The position numbers and the translations under genes were made by a program. Of a stretch of 64,000 bases of DNA, positions 11,421-21,979 are shown piece by piece. The DNA is taken from assembly GCA_022478985.1 (NCBI GenBank), contig JAKSZP010009592.1, forward strand, positions 22,000-85,999, written 5' to 3'. Source of the stretch: Massospora cicadina (lineage: Eukaryota > Entomophthoromycota > Entomophthoromycetes > Entomophthorales > Entomophthoraceae). Below the pieces are notes generated by a model. The model saw only the letters and a program-made list of their open reading frames with translations, was not told where the DNA came from and made no database searches. Each line of letters starts with the position of its first letter. The stretch's first letter is position 1.

Positions 11421-12596
11421 TAGGTATAAATTTCTTTAGTAATGTAAACGTCCCCAAAACTCCTCAATACCTTGACCAAAGTTGAGTGGGCCACTCAAAA
11501 ATCGCCTTCTCCTTGTCTGGGGGTTATCATGTGTCCTTGGTCAAACATGAAGCTGCAAATAAAAGTGACCCAAAACTTGAAAAATTTACATTTAATTATC
11601 TTCAGCGTAAGGTTAACTGTCTTTAACCTCACCATCACTTGCCTAAGGTGTACTTAATGGGAACCATTATCAGGAAAAACCAGAATTTATCCATGTAGGC
11701 AACTGCACATACCCTCATCAGGTCCCAAAGCTGCATTGATATGGCGTTTAAGGCTAGCATGGGCATTTTTAACCCAAAGGGCATAACCCAAAATTGGATA
11801 ATTCCTTTTCTGGTGCAGAATGCGGTTAGCATAACTACTGGCCTTTCTTGATCCTAAATCTGATTTAACTCATTTAAGCAATCCAGTTTGGAAAAGACTT
11901 TCGCCTTCTCCACATAGCGTGAAATCTGTGAGATCAAGGGGATGTAATGTAAATCTGGTAAAGTGACATTGTTTAGGTTCCCATAATTTTTAGCATGGGC
12001 GTAAAGTATCTTCTTTCTCCACAAAGAGAAGTAGGGAGCATACTGAGAGGATAAGCTAAAAAATCGCGCCTTTAGCTAACTGCTCCTTAACCCACACATC
12101 TAATACCGCTTCCTCCCATATGGTCAAAGGGTAAATTGGGGAAGATATATGCACCAGATCAACGGTGAGCTTGAACTCGCTTTAAAACTCAGAATGAGCA
12201 GGTAATACATTGGCTGAAGCCACATCAAACAAAAATTACAGACCCTCAAAACAGGAATATAAAGGTACCTCCAGTGAGGGCTTCACAATGGAGCGAGACT
12301 GAAAGTGTGGATATTGAGACAGTGGGGCAGATCACCTTGAAAATTAGCCTCAGACAAAGGGACAACTAATATATGACCATTCTTTAATGCTAAGGATAAG
12401 GCGTTTTCTTTCAAGTTAGCCCTGACGTCAACTTTTCTCCACCACTCTACTCCCAAAATAATAGGGTACAGTAGGTTTTGATTGCTTGGAAACGGTCTGA
12501 CAAATGATACTTGATCACTTTATAATCCACTAACCTAAAACCTTTAGTGTAGGAACCATTTGAGAAGCCCCTCCCCTAACCAAACCACATGCAGGT
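11421..12596 (-). pseudogene. element B reverse transcriptase
   Basis: Minus strand, degenerate. ORF 11635-11832 holds QFWVMPFGLKM (motif before the catalytic loop) and AVAYMDKFWFFL. There the second Asp of the expected Y-x-D-D is Lys, so the polymerase would be inactive even without the stops. Segments from 12596 to 11900 are the RT N terminus and protease linker, but only scattered words are readable. The region is cut at 12596 by the C insertion; the protease resumes at 20211. Confidence 0.7.
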
Positions 12597-13734
12597 TGTA
12601 AAAATTTACTAGTTTTTTCTTATTGGCAAACAACCATAGTTTTCTTTTTACTACACAGATTCAGTTTCCTTGTGCACCTCGCGTTGTAAAGAATATATTA
12701 TCCAATAATAGTATGGAGACTATTATCCATAGTTGAGTTAGAACTATTATCAGGCCCAATGCTTCAGCCGGTATTTCCAATTAGATAAATGATAGTTTTA
12801 CTTTTAGGGATTCGTTCCCTATATTACTGTCCACTTGATCTTCATCAAGATCCTCTGATGACAGTCTCCTTTGGCCCAACACACAGTTGGCAGAGATCCC
12901 TTAGTCATGGAATTCTATCTCTAGATCCCCGCTCAGATCTCTACTCTTCTCTCTGAGAGTCTACCAATTATTGCCTTCTGCAATAATATCCTTGAGATGG
13001 AACTTCATATTGGATGCTGATAGTCTAATTATAACTGAATCTACAATAAAACTAATAATGTTCTAATATATAATTTGTATCTGTTTTTATCTATATTTTA
13101 TTATAGTGAATCCTAGGGAATTTATAGGGGATTCAGCCATCTAACCCTCAGTTGACACCTCTTTGATGAAACGGCAGCCGTTGCCATTGAATCACCCTTC
13201 CTCATCTCAGCAGTGATGGTCTTCCCCATCCTGGCTAGTATTCCATCATTGGACATCCTCAAGACCTCAAACGGAAAGAGTCAGAAATGTGCTCCTAACG
13301 TTTTCCTCTCAATCCAAGCAAACCAACCATAATTGGCTAGTGACCTGCTTAGGTAATGGGACTTTTTACCCATTATGGCAGGTCAATTTACCAACTAATT
13401 CAATTCGCTAGTTGCAGGCGGCATCACTCGCCTCACAACTCACCATACATTCCCAATCAATTGGTGATGAAACCTGACCGATACCAATTGGTACACCTGA
13501 TAGTTAATAACTATCAGATGCCCCTATTTCGTTGGCCGCTCCGCCCAATGAGATATTAGGTATTCATCTGGATTGATCCCCAATGGATACGACCAGGTGA
13601 ATATCCCAAAATCCCCCAAATGTAGCTCCTCTGAAATTTGGGTCAACCAATTTATGATTCACTTTGCTTTAGGGAATTTTCCCCTAGCGACACCAGGTAA
13701 TATAGCAGGCTGGGAATATGGGAAAAATCCCAAC
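12597..13734 (-). repeat. element C 3' LTR
   Basis: Nearly identical to 19071-20210 except for a cluster of differences in the first 100 bases or so (plus-strand left end). It starts TGTAAAAATTTACTAG on the plus strand and ends ATCCCAAC at the purine tract. It contains the same LTR-borne ORFs as the other copy (13356-13559 and 13573-13866), which are not separate genes. Confidence 0.9.
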
Positions 13735-14278
13735 CATCCCCTCTCTTGCCTAAATTTCCAACGAATAAAGGACTGGGGCATGGGAACACCACTTTGGACA
13801 CCTGGTCAAATACTTCATTGGTTTAAGTGGAGTAAACTCATCAATACCCAACGCTGCTTGGGATGACCTCCAGCATACGGCATTCCTCCTCTTCCTCCTC
13901 GCTACTGCCTACTCAGAGCGCGGTCCCCACGACCTCTTGTTATGCTGGGCTGATCAAATTACTTGTGACGATATTATTCCCAGGATCCAGTTTTCCCCCA
14001 TCAGGGTATATGACCCTCTGTCATATTCAGGATTCTTGGTCCAGCGTCCTTGAATTCCTGATTCTCTCCTCATCCTAGATAGGAGACTCTTGCAATCAAT
14101 GTTTTTTTTGCAGCTTGATTGAGTTTAATTATTTCTATTTACCCTCATTATTTCGCTCTTAACCTCTTAGCTGTAAGTCATCCATAATTCTTCTCTTGGA
14201 AAGCTTATTCATTAAATTTTTAAATTAATTTCCTGAAATTGGAGCCTAATGGATTATAGATTACATAATGTCAACTTC
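13735..14278. other. element C 3' untranslated region: polypurine tract and plus-strand ORF
   Basis: The first 15 bases are the minus-strand polypurine tract that primes plus-strand cDNA. A 71-codon plus-strand ORF (13863-14078) starts MTSSIRHSSSSSSLLPTQS. It might be an upstream exon or leader peptide of the plus-strand ORF series that follows, but no splice signals decide this. Confidence 0.45.
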
Positions 14279-14286
14279 TATATAAG
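14279..14286 (+). promoter_or_regulatory. TATA-like box ahead of opposite-strand ORF
   Basis: TATATAAG lies 27 bases upstream of the ATG at 14313 on the plus strand, opposite to the element's own transcription. The spacing suits a start site just before the ATG. In AT-rich DNA a chance match is possible. Confidence 0.35.
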
Positions 14287-14312
14287 TCTGACATCCCCCT
14301 AGTCCTGCTCAT

Positions 14313-15485
14313 ATGTCAAACTCAGAATCCCGCTATCAGCAACTTCTTAACAGTCTGTCAGATTTGGACCTCCGCCTCTTCCAGAAGATGAGTCAGGATG
14401 CTCGACGGAACCTCTTCTATGGTCCTTCCAGGACTCATACGCCTAGTCTGGCACAAGGGGCTAGTCCTTCCATCAAATTATTGGAAATGGTAACCAATCC
14501 CTCTGAAACCAGGCGTGCCATCATTTTGAACAACTCTCGGCCAACTCTTCCCTTGAAGTCAATCCCTGAGTTGGACTTCAAACCCTTCTGGATTTGGCTC
14601 CTTTCACTGATACTCCAAACATCATCATCGATGCTCCGGAGTTATGCCAGTTGCTTTGGATTGTTCATTCTTAGCCAGTTCAGATTTGCTCCCTGAGTTC
14701 CTCTTCTGACTCGGGCAATTCTACCAACCTGCTGTGCTGGTTTCTGAGCTTTCAAATTGGGAACAGCACACATTTTGAGCTCCCCTACGCTGAAATTTGG
14801 GCCCAGGTTACTGAGTCATTGACATTAATGCTGAATCCCTCTGATCTGGACAACCTTCTGAATCAGGATACTGCCACTTATGCTCTCCATTTTGCTGGCC
14901 AAGTTCTTCAAAGTTGATTGATGAAGCTTCCAGCCTCTCCTGTCTTCCATCCTTTTTCAGCTTCAGCTTCTGTGAAGCCCATAGTCATTATTTACTAGAT
15001 GAAATCTGCTCTTTACACAACTACCTCTTCTATGGAGCTTCTCATCGGTATCTTCCATTGATGGCATTAATTGGGGGCATGATTTGACAACCCCCCTCAG
15101 TAATCCTTCTTTGCTGCCAGCTCACATGTCCGGTGTTCTTGATGAGGCCTGTCAGCAGGCACTCAAGACAAATCTTCTGGTGCTGGTGCCTTATCAGGAT
15201 TACTCGGTGTTATTTGCCAATTGCCTCTTCCTATATTGCTGTTTTCCTCCCTGCTCCAGGGTTTCACGATTGGCTTCTTCTGACATATCAATTTCCCTTC
15301 CCCTAGTCACGTTCTCTCAGGGCTCAATGTCCGCTCAAAGAACGTGGTTTTGTGTAGGTCTCGCCCTTACAAGTGTCCGATCACATATCATTTTTGACGG
15401 GCTATTTCTTCCTACTGCAATCCATCCTCCCTCCCCCAAGAGGCGACATAGGTGGAATCATCCCCGTACTGAGGACAACCAATAA
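14313..15485 (+). pseudogene. opposite-strand accessory ORF series of element C (unknown protein)
   Basis: Coding-like sequence on the plus strand inside minus-strand element C, between integrase and 3' LTR. Frame 14313 is open to about 14578 (start MSNSESRYQQLLNSLSDLDL, with RLFQKMSQDARRNLF). A shifted frame carries TLLDLAPFTDTPNIIIDAPE to about 14672. The first frame resumes at 14706-14918 (SDSGNSTNLLCWFLSF, then SLTLMLNPSDLDNLL) and again at 15084-15485, ending in a basic tail (PKRRHRWNHPRTEDNQ). Return to the same frame suggests one ancestral protein of roughly 390 residues, now holding several stops. I see no known domain; the N terminus is helical and gag-like. It may be a captured gene, an antisense accessory protein, or gag of another inserted element. 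Confidence 0.5.
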
Positions 15486-16900
15486 AAATAAAAATTATAA
15501 AAACATATCATTTTTTTCTATGCATTAAAATTTTTTCCCATATTTTTTATTGATCTTTTTATTTTTATTCTCTCTTTTTTTCTATAAGACTTGACCTTGT
15601 TTCAGTTCAGAGGTCCATCCTTCTCCAAAATTGGATCCTGGGCACTTAAACCTACCAGTTTTCTATAGTTCAGAGGTCCTTTTTTTGGACTTAACCATCT
15701 AGATTGGTTCAGAGGTCCTTTTTTTGGACTTGACCTAATAATCAGGACATGACCAACTTAATGGTTCATTGGTCCTTTGGGAACTCTTTTATTTTTTTCT
15801 TTGATCCAATGCTTTAGATACTTAGCGTGGACTTGATTTACTACTCTTCCATACAAGAGATTCTTGATGGAGTAAGCATCAGTCGCCACCTTGGCAATTA
15901 CTTCAAATGGACCTGACCATAACACATCCAAATTGTTTCTTCATCCAAAACCATGTGTATCGCAATAGGTGACTCTTTCTCCAATTTAATATACTTCTAA
16001 TGGCGGTCAGTTCTTATCATCCATCAATTTTGCTCGTACCCTTTTCTTTAAGGTTGTATCAAATGCTTGTTATTGCATATCGATCAGGATACTCATTGGT
16101 CAGTTTAGGTATTGTTCAGTACTCATCCCCAATGTAGGTTCTACTACCAAATATAATATTGGTGGCAACGCGGCCTTCCTCCTGTAAAGTAATTTAAATG
16201 GCATCTTTACCGTCGCCATATGATGACTGATGTTGTAGGCAAATGTTACTGAACTCAGGTATGTTCCCCACGCGGAAGTTCTCCCTGCGACTAGCTTCCT
16301 CAGCGTCGCGGCCAGCATCCCATTGACCCATTCTACCAATCCATTTGTCTCCGGCCAGTATGATACTGACACGACTCCCTAAATCCCCATTATTTCATTT
16401 AGCCTTGGGATCAAATGAGACGTGAAGTTGGTCTCATTATCACTCAGTATAACTTGTGGACATCCATGCCAGTATACTACTTGATCCAGGATGAATCTTG
16501 CAGTACTGGTAGCATCAACTCTAATTAGGGCTTTTGTTTTGACCCATATTGTCAGATGGTCAATTGCTACTATGATATATTTGACTCCTCCTGTGCTCAT
16601 TGCCAGCTGTACCATCACGTCAATGGACACCATGTGCCATGCAAATCTAGGTCGGACCAGTCGGTATCCAGTTGTATTCTTATGTGGTTTATGCAATTGG
16701 CATTCCATGCAACAAGCCATATGATCCGTAACATCATAGTTAATTGATTCCCAGTAACAATACTGGCGAATATGGTCAGTTGTTTTTCTCAGGCCTCCAT
16801 GCCTGACAAGCTTATGAGCTTCTTGAACTATTGCTGCTCTTTCTGAAAGTTTTGGTAATAATAATAATTTCCCATTTATCATCTTATATACTTATCCATC
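15486..16900 (-). pseudogene. element C integrase with GPY/F and a repeated C-terminal tail
   Basis: Minus strand. ORF 16379-16882 has the zinc-binding N terminus ([19 protein letters not shown], then CCMECQLHK) and the core through [20 protein letters not shown] and [15 protein letters not shown] 16100-16372 continues with ETNGLVEWVNGMLAATL and FAYNISHH. The D, D and E residues are all present; the two ORFs are separated only by a stop and small gap near 16379. GPY/F follows at about 15950-15860 (LWSGPFEVIAK). The tail then repeats SPKKGPLN twice with related GPMN/GPLN units (15780-15600). The unit VPKGPMNH also occurs near 18150 as VPRGPPNH. There is no chromodomain. Confidence 0.85.
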
Positions 16901-17480
16901 CATGATCTCAGTGTTTTCCAACACTTTTTGAAGTGAACCTTGGATTTCTTGAGGCTTGTCCTCAATTCTTCCTTCGACCATTCTCTGGAATAGCTCATCC
17001 GCCTGTGGATATACCAACTGGATCATTGGTAACCGCGATAAGCCATCCGCGTTCTGGTGAGAAGCCCCCGCTTGGTGGACTATCTCAAAATCTTAATCCT
17101 GAAGCTTAAGTGCCCATCGGGCCAGTCATCCTTTAGGTTCCTATAAATTGTGCAGCCAACGCAGCAAAGAGTGGATTATCACCACCTTAAATTGCGTTCT
17201 GTGGACTACACCCAAAGCTGCTTACAGGCGTAAATGACCACAAGGCATTCACGCTCAGTCATGGTGTGATTCCTCTCAGCAGTTGAGAGTGTCCGGCTCA
17301 ATAATGCCACCAGATGTTTGTCCCCAAGTTCATCTACTTGACTCAGTTGGCGCTTATCACCATCAACAAAGCATCAGTTTGAATGATAAACTCCCAATTG
17401 AAATTCAGCTATTTCAGAATCAGCAAATATATCAGATACCAGCTATTCATCAAAGGAGTCCTGGGCCTCTTCATCCCATA
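16901..17480 (-). pseudogene. element C RNase H
   Basis: Minus strand. The connection ends WDEEAQDSFDE (about 17480-17450). The RNase H core begins FIIQTDALLMVI (about 17390) with the first Asp, continues to LVALLSRTLSTAE in a shifted frame, then NHTMTERECLVVIYACKQLW (about 17275-17215) with the catalytic Glu. Downstream sequence (17200-16900) leads into the integrase zinc domain. No reverse transcriptase palm (YLDD) is found upstream, which is why C looks unable to copy itself. Confidence 0.75.
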
Positions 17481-18170
17481 TGAATAATTTGAGCACCTCC
17501 TCCTTCTGCCCTTCCAGCAGATCTGCAAGCTGCTCCCAATCAACCAATAGGTTTTTGTTTTTTGCCACCCCAGCCGGTAATCCTATTTCATTGAGAGACC
17601 CTAAATTGTAGAATTGTCTCAATTAGGCCTGATTGGCAGATTTCCCCATTATTGACCTTGCAATTCACTTCATTTGTATCCTAATTTCCTGGTCGTTTTT
17701 GGGCAAATTTTCTCCGATACTTTTCTATAATTCGAGCATATCCTCTTGCTGGCCTTCCAGCAGATCAGCGAGTTGCTCTTAATCAACCTATAGTTGATAC
17801 TTTTTGGGTACCCCGGCCAATAATTTCATCTCATTGAGGGTGGAATTTCCTCCATTTGGCCATCAGGATTTCTTGTCGCTTCTTAGGTCCAAAATCATAG
17901 ACCATAAAATCGATATTTTAATATTTTATATATTTTTTGTATTTATTTTGCAATGGGACTTGCAACCTACAAAAGGCTCAGAGGTCCTTCTTTCCCCTTC
18001 ATCCTAACTAGGTCCTGGGTACTTAAACCTACCAGTTATCATGGTTCAAAATCCTATCCTCTTGAGATTTAACCTACCATTTGGTTCAGTGGTCCCCTTC
18101 TGGGACTTGACCAAATCTCAGGACATAACCATCCAATGGTTTGGAGGTCCTCTGGGAACATTGCAACTAT
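17481..18170 (-). pseudogene. element C gag-like segment with internal duplication
   Basis: On the minus strand two related units occur in tandem: LNEMKLLAGVPKKYQL plus EQLADLLEGQQEDMLEL (about 17850-17730) and LNEIGLPAGVAKNKNLLVDW plus EQLADLLEGQKEEVLKLF (about 17610-17480). The second runs directly into RNase H. Just upstream (18170-17965) is a diverged copy of the pol C-terminal tail found at 15800-15590; both contain the plus-strand phrase CACTTAAACCTACCAG (or TACTTAAACC). The arrangement suggests internal rearrangement that removed RT. Confidence 0.6.
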
Positions 18171-19050
18171 TTTCTCTTAGTCTCAATACTACCAATTAGT
18201 ATTGACCTTTCTCCCTATACGGCCAGCAGCGCTGTCTTATCATGTCTAGGCCATACTTGCCGACTTTGGGCAGTTCTCCTAATTTAGGCTTTCTAATCCT
18301 GACTGGAAATTTGTCCCACAGGCCCTAATTTCATCTCTTATTTGGCAACTGATGCTTCCAGATCTTTGTATCTCATCAGCCAATAGTTTCGTCTGATTGT
18401 TCATCTCGTTTTTTCCTCTGAAAAAGATTTTCAGCCTTCATGGCTATCCTCAATTACACAGATCGTTCTGGCCTCATTAACTTCATCTAATTTCTCCAGA
18501 ATTAATGAACTCGTCTCCAGCAACTTCTGACCAGTGATTGAGTGTTATTAAATCATATGATAATTCCACTATCTTGGATCAATCATTTCCTATTTCGATT
18601 TCATCTCTTCATTGGTATGGCAATCCAATTCTCCAGATTGATTGCTTCTTATTTTGTCCAATGCCTCTTCTAAACACTCTCTCCTCAGAACTATTTAAAG
18701 CGGATCCAATTTCAACCTGAGTTGATCCTGCTGTTCCTTGGGACTATTTACGCGCTCCCAATTCCAATCCAAGTTGGCCCTGCTGATACTCTTCATCTTA
18801 AGTAGATGTCTGGTGAAACTGGTTTCCTTACAGCACTAGATAGCTCCATATCTAGGCTGCAAGTTCTTTTCCCTGAACTTGAGTATCTTCATTTTGTTTC
18901 ACTCGGAGCTCCAATGCTGAGCTGGGTGAATGCCATTGAACGTGATCCTCTGCACGTTCTATCTTTGTTACTTCCTTCAGTAACTTATTTCCAAATTTGG
19001 AAACATCTTCTTTGTACAACATTATAGATATATTCTTCTACTCAAATACC
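18171..19050 (-). pseudogene. element C gag N terminus
   Basis: Minus strand from about 19021: MLYKEDVSKFGNKLLKEVTK, then ALELRVKQNEDTQVQGKEL, then frameshifts. It is rich in E, K and Q with coiled-coil-like heptads, like the gag of element D. Gag would form the particle shell. No zinc knuckle is found, probably lost with the RT deletion. It is assigned by position directly after the primer site and by composition, not by a recognised domain. Confidence 0.5.
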
Positions 19051-19067
19051 CCCTGTAGTGAGCACCA
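19051..19067 (-). promoter_or_regulatory. element C primer-binding site
   Basis: The minus-strand sequence TGGTGCTCACTACAGGG starts 3 nt inside the 5' LTR. The same TGGTGCTCACTA, again 3 nt from the LTR, occurs in element D at 44064. It predicts a primer tRNA ending in TAGTGAGCACCA. Confidence 0.7.
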
Positions 19068-19070
19068 ACT

Positions 19071-20210
19071 TGTAAAAATTTACTAGTTTGTTCTTATTGG
19101 CAAACAACCCTAGTAATCCTTTTAATGCATAGGTTCGGTTTCCTTGTGCACCTCATGTTGTAAAAAATATATTATCCAATAATAGTATGGAGACTATTAT
19201 CCATAGTTGAGTTAGAACTATTATCAGGCCCAATGCTTCAGCCGGTATTTCCAATTAGATACATGATAGTTTTACTTTTAGGGATTCGTTCCCTATATTA
19301 CTGTCCACTTGATCTTCATCAAGATCCTCTGATGACAGTCTCCTTTGGCCCAACACACAGTTGGCAGAGATCCCTTAGTCATAAAATTCTATCTCTAGAT
19401 CCCCGCTCAGATCTCTACTATTCTCTCTGAGAGTCTACCAATTATTGCCTTCTGCAATAATATCCTTGAGATGGAACTTCATATTGGATGCTGATAGTCT
19501 AATTATAACTGAATCTACAATAAAACTAATAATGTTCTAATGTATAATTTGTATCTGTTTTTATCTATATTTTATTATAGTGAATCCTAGGGAATTTATA
19601 GGGGATTCAGCCATCTAACCCTCAGTTGACACCTCTTTGATGAAACGGCAGCCGTTGCCATTGAATCACCCTTCCTCATCTCAGCAGTGATGGTCTTCCC
19701 CATCCTGGCTAGTATTCCATCATTGGACATCCTCAAGACCTCAAACGGAAAGAGTCAGAAATGTGCTCCTAACGTTTTCCTCTCAATCCAAGCAAACCAA
19801 CCATAATTGGCTAGTGACCTGCTTAGGTAATGGGACTTTTTACCCATTATGGCAGGTCAATTTACCAACTAATTCAATTCGCTAGTTGCAGGCGGCATCA
19901 CTCGCCTCACAACTCACCATACATTCCCAATCAATTGGTGATGAAACCTGACCGATACCAATTGGTACACCTGATAGTTAATAACTATCAGATGCCCCTA
20001 TTTCGTTGGCCGCTCCGCCCAATGAGATATTAAGTATTCATCTGGATTGATCCCCAATGGATACGACCAGGTGAATATCCCAAAATCCCCCAAATGTAGC
20101 TCCTCTGAAATTTGGGTCAACCAATTTATGATTCACTTTGCTTTAGGGAATTTTCCCCTAGCGACACCAGGTAATCTAGCAGGCTGGGTATATGGGCAAA
20201 AATCCCAACA
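19071..20210 (-). repeat. element C 5' LTR
   Basis: Minus-strand TGTTGGGATTTTTGCCC to AATTTTTACA. Nearly identical to 12597-13734, so C is the most recent insertion of the A-B-C nest. Contains LTR-internal ORFs (19830-20033) identical to those of the other copy. Confidence 0.9.
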
Positions 20211-20320
20211 AAAGTATATAAGCTTAAGGTTGTCGGCCAGGTCTTGGTCAATAAAATTATCAGAGGCTCCACTATCAACTAAGATAGTAGTGCTGAATTT
20301 TCCTAAAGGAAGGAAAGGGT
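20211..20320 (-). pseudogene. element B protease
   Basis: Minus strand: TTILVDSGASDNFIDQDLAD, with the aspartic protease active-site triad D-S-G. It is continuous with B rather than C: it starts immediately outside the C LTR and leads, across C, into the protease-RT linker at 12596. It would cleave gag-pol. Only the first part of the domain is here. Confidence 0.8.
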
Positions 20321-21084
20321 ATCAGAATAAAAATATTCAGAACGGTATTATTTATTGCAAACACTGCAATTACTTCACCATGAAAATTTTCTTCAGGCAT
20401 AAGCATGCCTCCAGGGTACGTTTTGGCATCAAAAAATGGAGAGGGATAGTTGGCCACTCTTACTACTGAGGGCACATATCCCACCATATCTTCAGCAGTT
20501 TCATAAACGTCTTTATATTGTAAAAGTAACTCCTTCTCCACCTCTTGGGTTCTGCGGATCATGATAGTGGTCAAGTGCGGTTTCTCTGGGTAATTTGGTA
20601 TACTAAAATGAGTTCCATATCATAGCCATAAGAGAAGATTTTTGGCTTGTTTTTATAAAAGGAATCAGCATTATAAAATGTGTTTGGGCCAAAAACAACA
20701 CCATACTCTTTTGGCAATGGGTTGTGCACTGGTATCCAAGGCCATAACCACCTGTCTCTTCGTCAATGATCCTACCTGCACTGTCCAAATGCTGCGCCAA
20801 GAAGTTTTTTGTATTGATTTTGTTAATTTAGGTGGAAAATTGGGGAATCATGACTTTCGGATTGCAAAGCATCCATATCCACCAAGTACAAGCAAGAATG
20901 GTGTGTACTTTCCAGTCAGAGGTAGCAGAAAAACGCCAAGATGCTCCAACCATCAGCAATTTGAGAAAACAATGGTGAGCTAAAATGCAGCTAGGAGCAG
21001 CAGCTGGTGCACCCAATTCTCACTTTACAAAAGTCCCACGTGGATATTGTTTATTCACGTAAAATAAAGTGGTTGGTTGACTAA
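20321..21084 (-). pseudogene. element B gag-region remnant and leader
   Basis: Only about 760 bp separates the protease from the 5' LTR, too little for a complete gag, so gag is mostly deleted. Minus-strand ORFs 20275-20574 and 20603-20800 contain readable but unassigned protein. No zinc knuckle and no recognisable primer site next to the LTR. Confidence 0.45.
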
Positions 21085-21979
21085 TATAAGGAGAGTGTCT
21101 ATAACTCTCCAGTTCCCAGCAAGGTATTGCATGGTGCACAAATCCAACGCAGGGGACTAGTCGTCAGTACTAAGGTAGGATAGCCCCGCAGCGGGTCTGT
21201 AGCTAAGATAACCTAAGTTGAGGTCGTTTAAAGTGGTATAAATTGACAGATACATAACAAACAACTTGACTTGGGTGGACTTAAATTGGAATCCATACCC
21301 ATGCAGTGATCTGGGCTGAAATACAAGGGTGCATCAATCTGGAGGGGACCAGGGCGGCCCAGCGGTGCACCAGAAGAGAGAGTTAAATTTTTGCAAATCA
21401 ACAGGATAACGTTGCACAAGATCTCCTTGAAGAGGTTTGCGCACAGGTTCACCCAAGTTAGCATGAATAAAACATAAACTAACAAGGGGATCTTATTAAG
21501 AAGGAAGTTGACTAACAAGAAAGGTTGGTCTCGCAGAAGCATATTTAAGCAATTTTGGGGGAATCATTAATTGATTGAACTGGTGCTAAGCCCAGGTGCA
21601 TCATTTAGCGCACGCTACCATCAGAAAGGGTACTATAACTCTTAATAGACTAAACGCGGGTTATTGATTGAAAGTAAGGATGACCCAAACTGGAAATTTT
21701 AAAATTGAACAGGTTTGGAAACCCTCCTCACTGATCAACCAAAATTGAACCATCGCTATTTAGAACGTAGCTTGTGCATTTTAACGTCCAGGCTGTAACG
21801 CCAGGATGTGTATTACGCACTTCCTAGGACCAACCTGGCATTTTTGGCCAGTACCCAGAGTTGGTCCAGGGTATGTTTAAGGTCAGGGAGGCCTGCCAAC
21901 TTCACCTTTTTGGCCCTTTGACGTTCAGCCTTGTCCTTGCTGTTGGTTCCCATTATTATGTCATCCTCAAGCCATGACA
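21085..21979 (-). repeat. element B 5' LTR
   Basis: Full-length partner of 8348-9242. The outermost TGTAAGG is TATAAGG here. It ends CAAGCCATGACA on the plus strand, after which element A resumes. Confidence 0.85.

Larger units (their letters stand above)
12597..20210 (-). mobile_element. Ty3/gypsy element C with opposite-strand ORF in its 3' region
   Basis: Element of about 7.6 kb inserted in the protease-RT region of B. LTRs of about 1.14 kb lie at 12597-13734 and 19071-20210. Orientation is minus: LTRs start TGTTGGGATT on the minus strand, the primer site abuts the right LTR, a purine tract (AAGAGAGGGGATG) abuts the left LTR, and integrase and RNase H are minus-strand. Gag, RNase H and integrase are recognisable. 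RT is missing, since gag-like sequence runs almost straight into RNase H, so it is a deletion derivative or non-autonomous. A series of plus-strand ORFs at 14313-15485 sits between integrase and the 3' LTR. Flanks CAGGT and AAAGT share 3 of 5 bases. Confidence 0.85.
8348..21979 (-). mobile_element. chromovirus B (Ty3/gypsy with chromodomain), split by element C
   Basis: Minus-strand element inserted in the RT of A. LTRs of about 895 bp lie at 8348-9242 and 21085-21979. Internal order on the minus strand: leader and gag remnant (21084-20321), protease (20320-20211), a break where C is inserted (20210-12597), then RT, RNase H, integrase, chromodomain and polypurine tract. The integrase phrase NVIMVVVDHKMKFAHFIQC and the chromodomain place it among fungal-type chromoviruses. 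The flanks TGTAG and TTAAG match at only 3 of 5 bases, consistent with an old, decayed target duplication. Confidence 0.85.

Noticed and set aside
13356..13866. Plus-strand ORFs of 67 and 97 codons in the C LTR as genes
   Set aside because: They lie wholly or mostly within the LTR and recur at 19830-20033 and 20047-20469; no domain, and explained by LTR duplication.
16491..16747. Plus-strand ORFs over the C integrase
   Set aside because: They are antisense to an intact integrase core with D, D and E residues.
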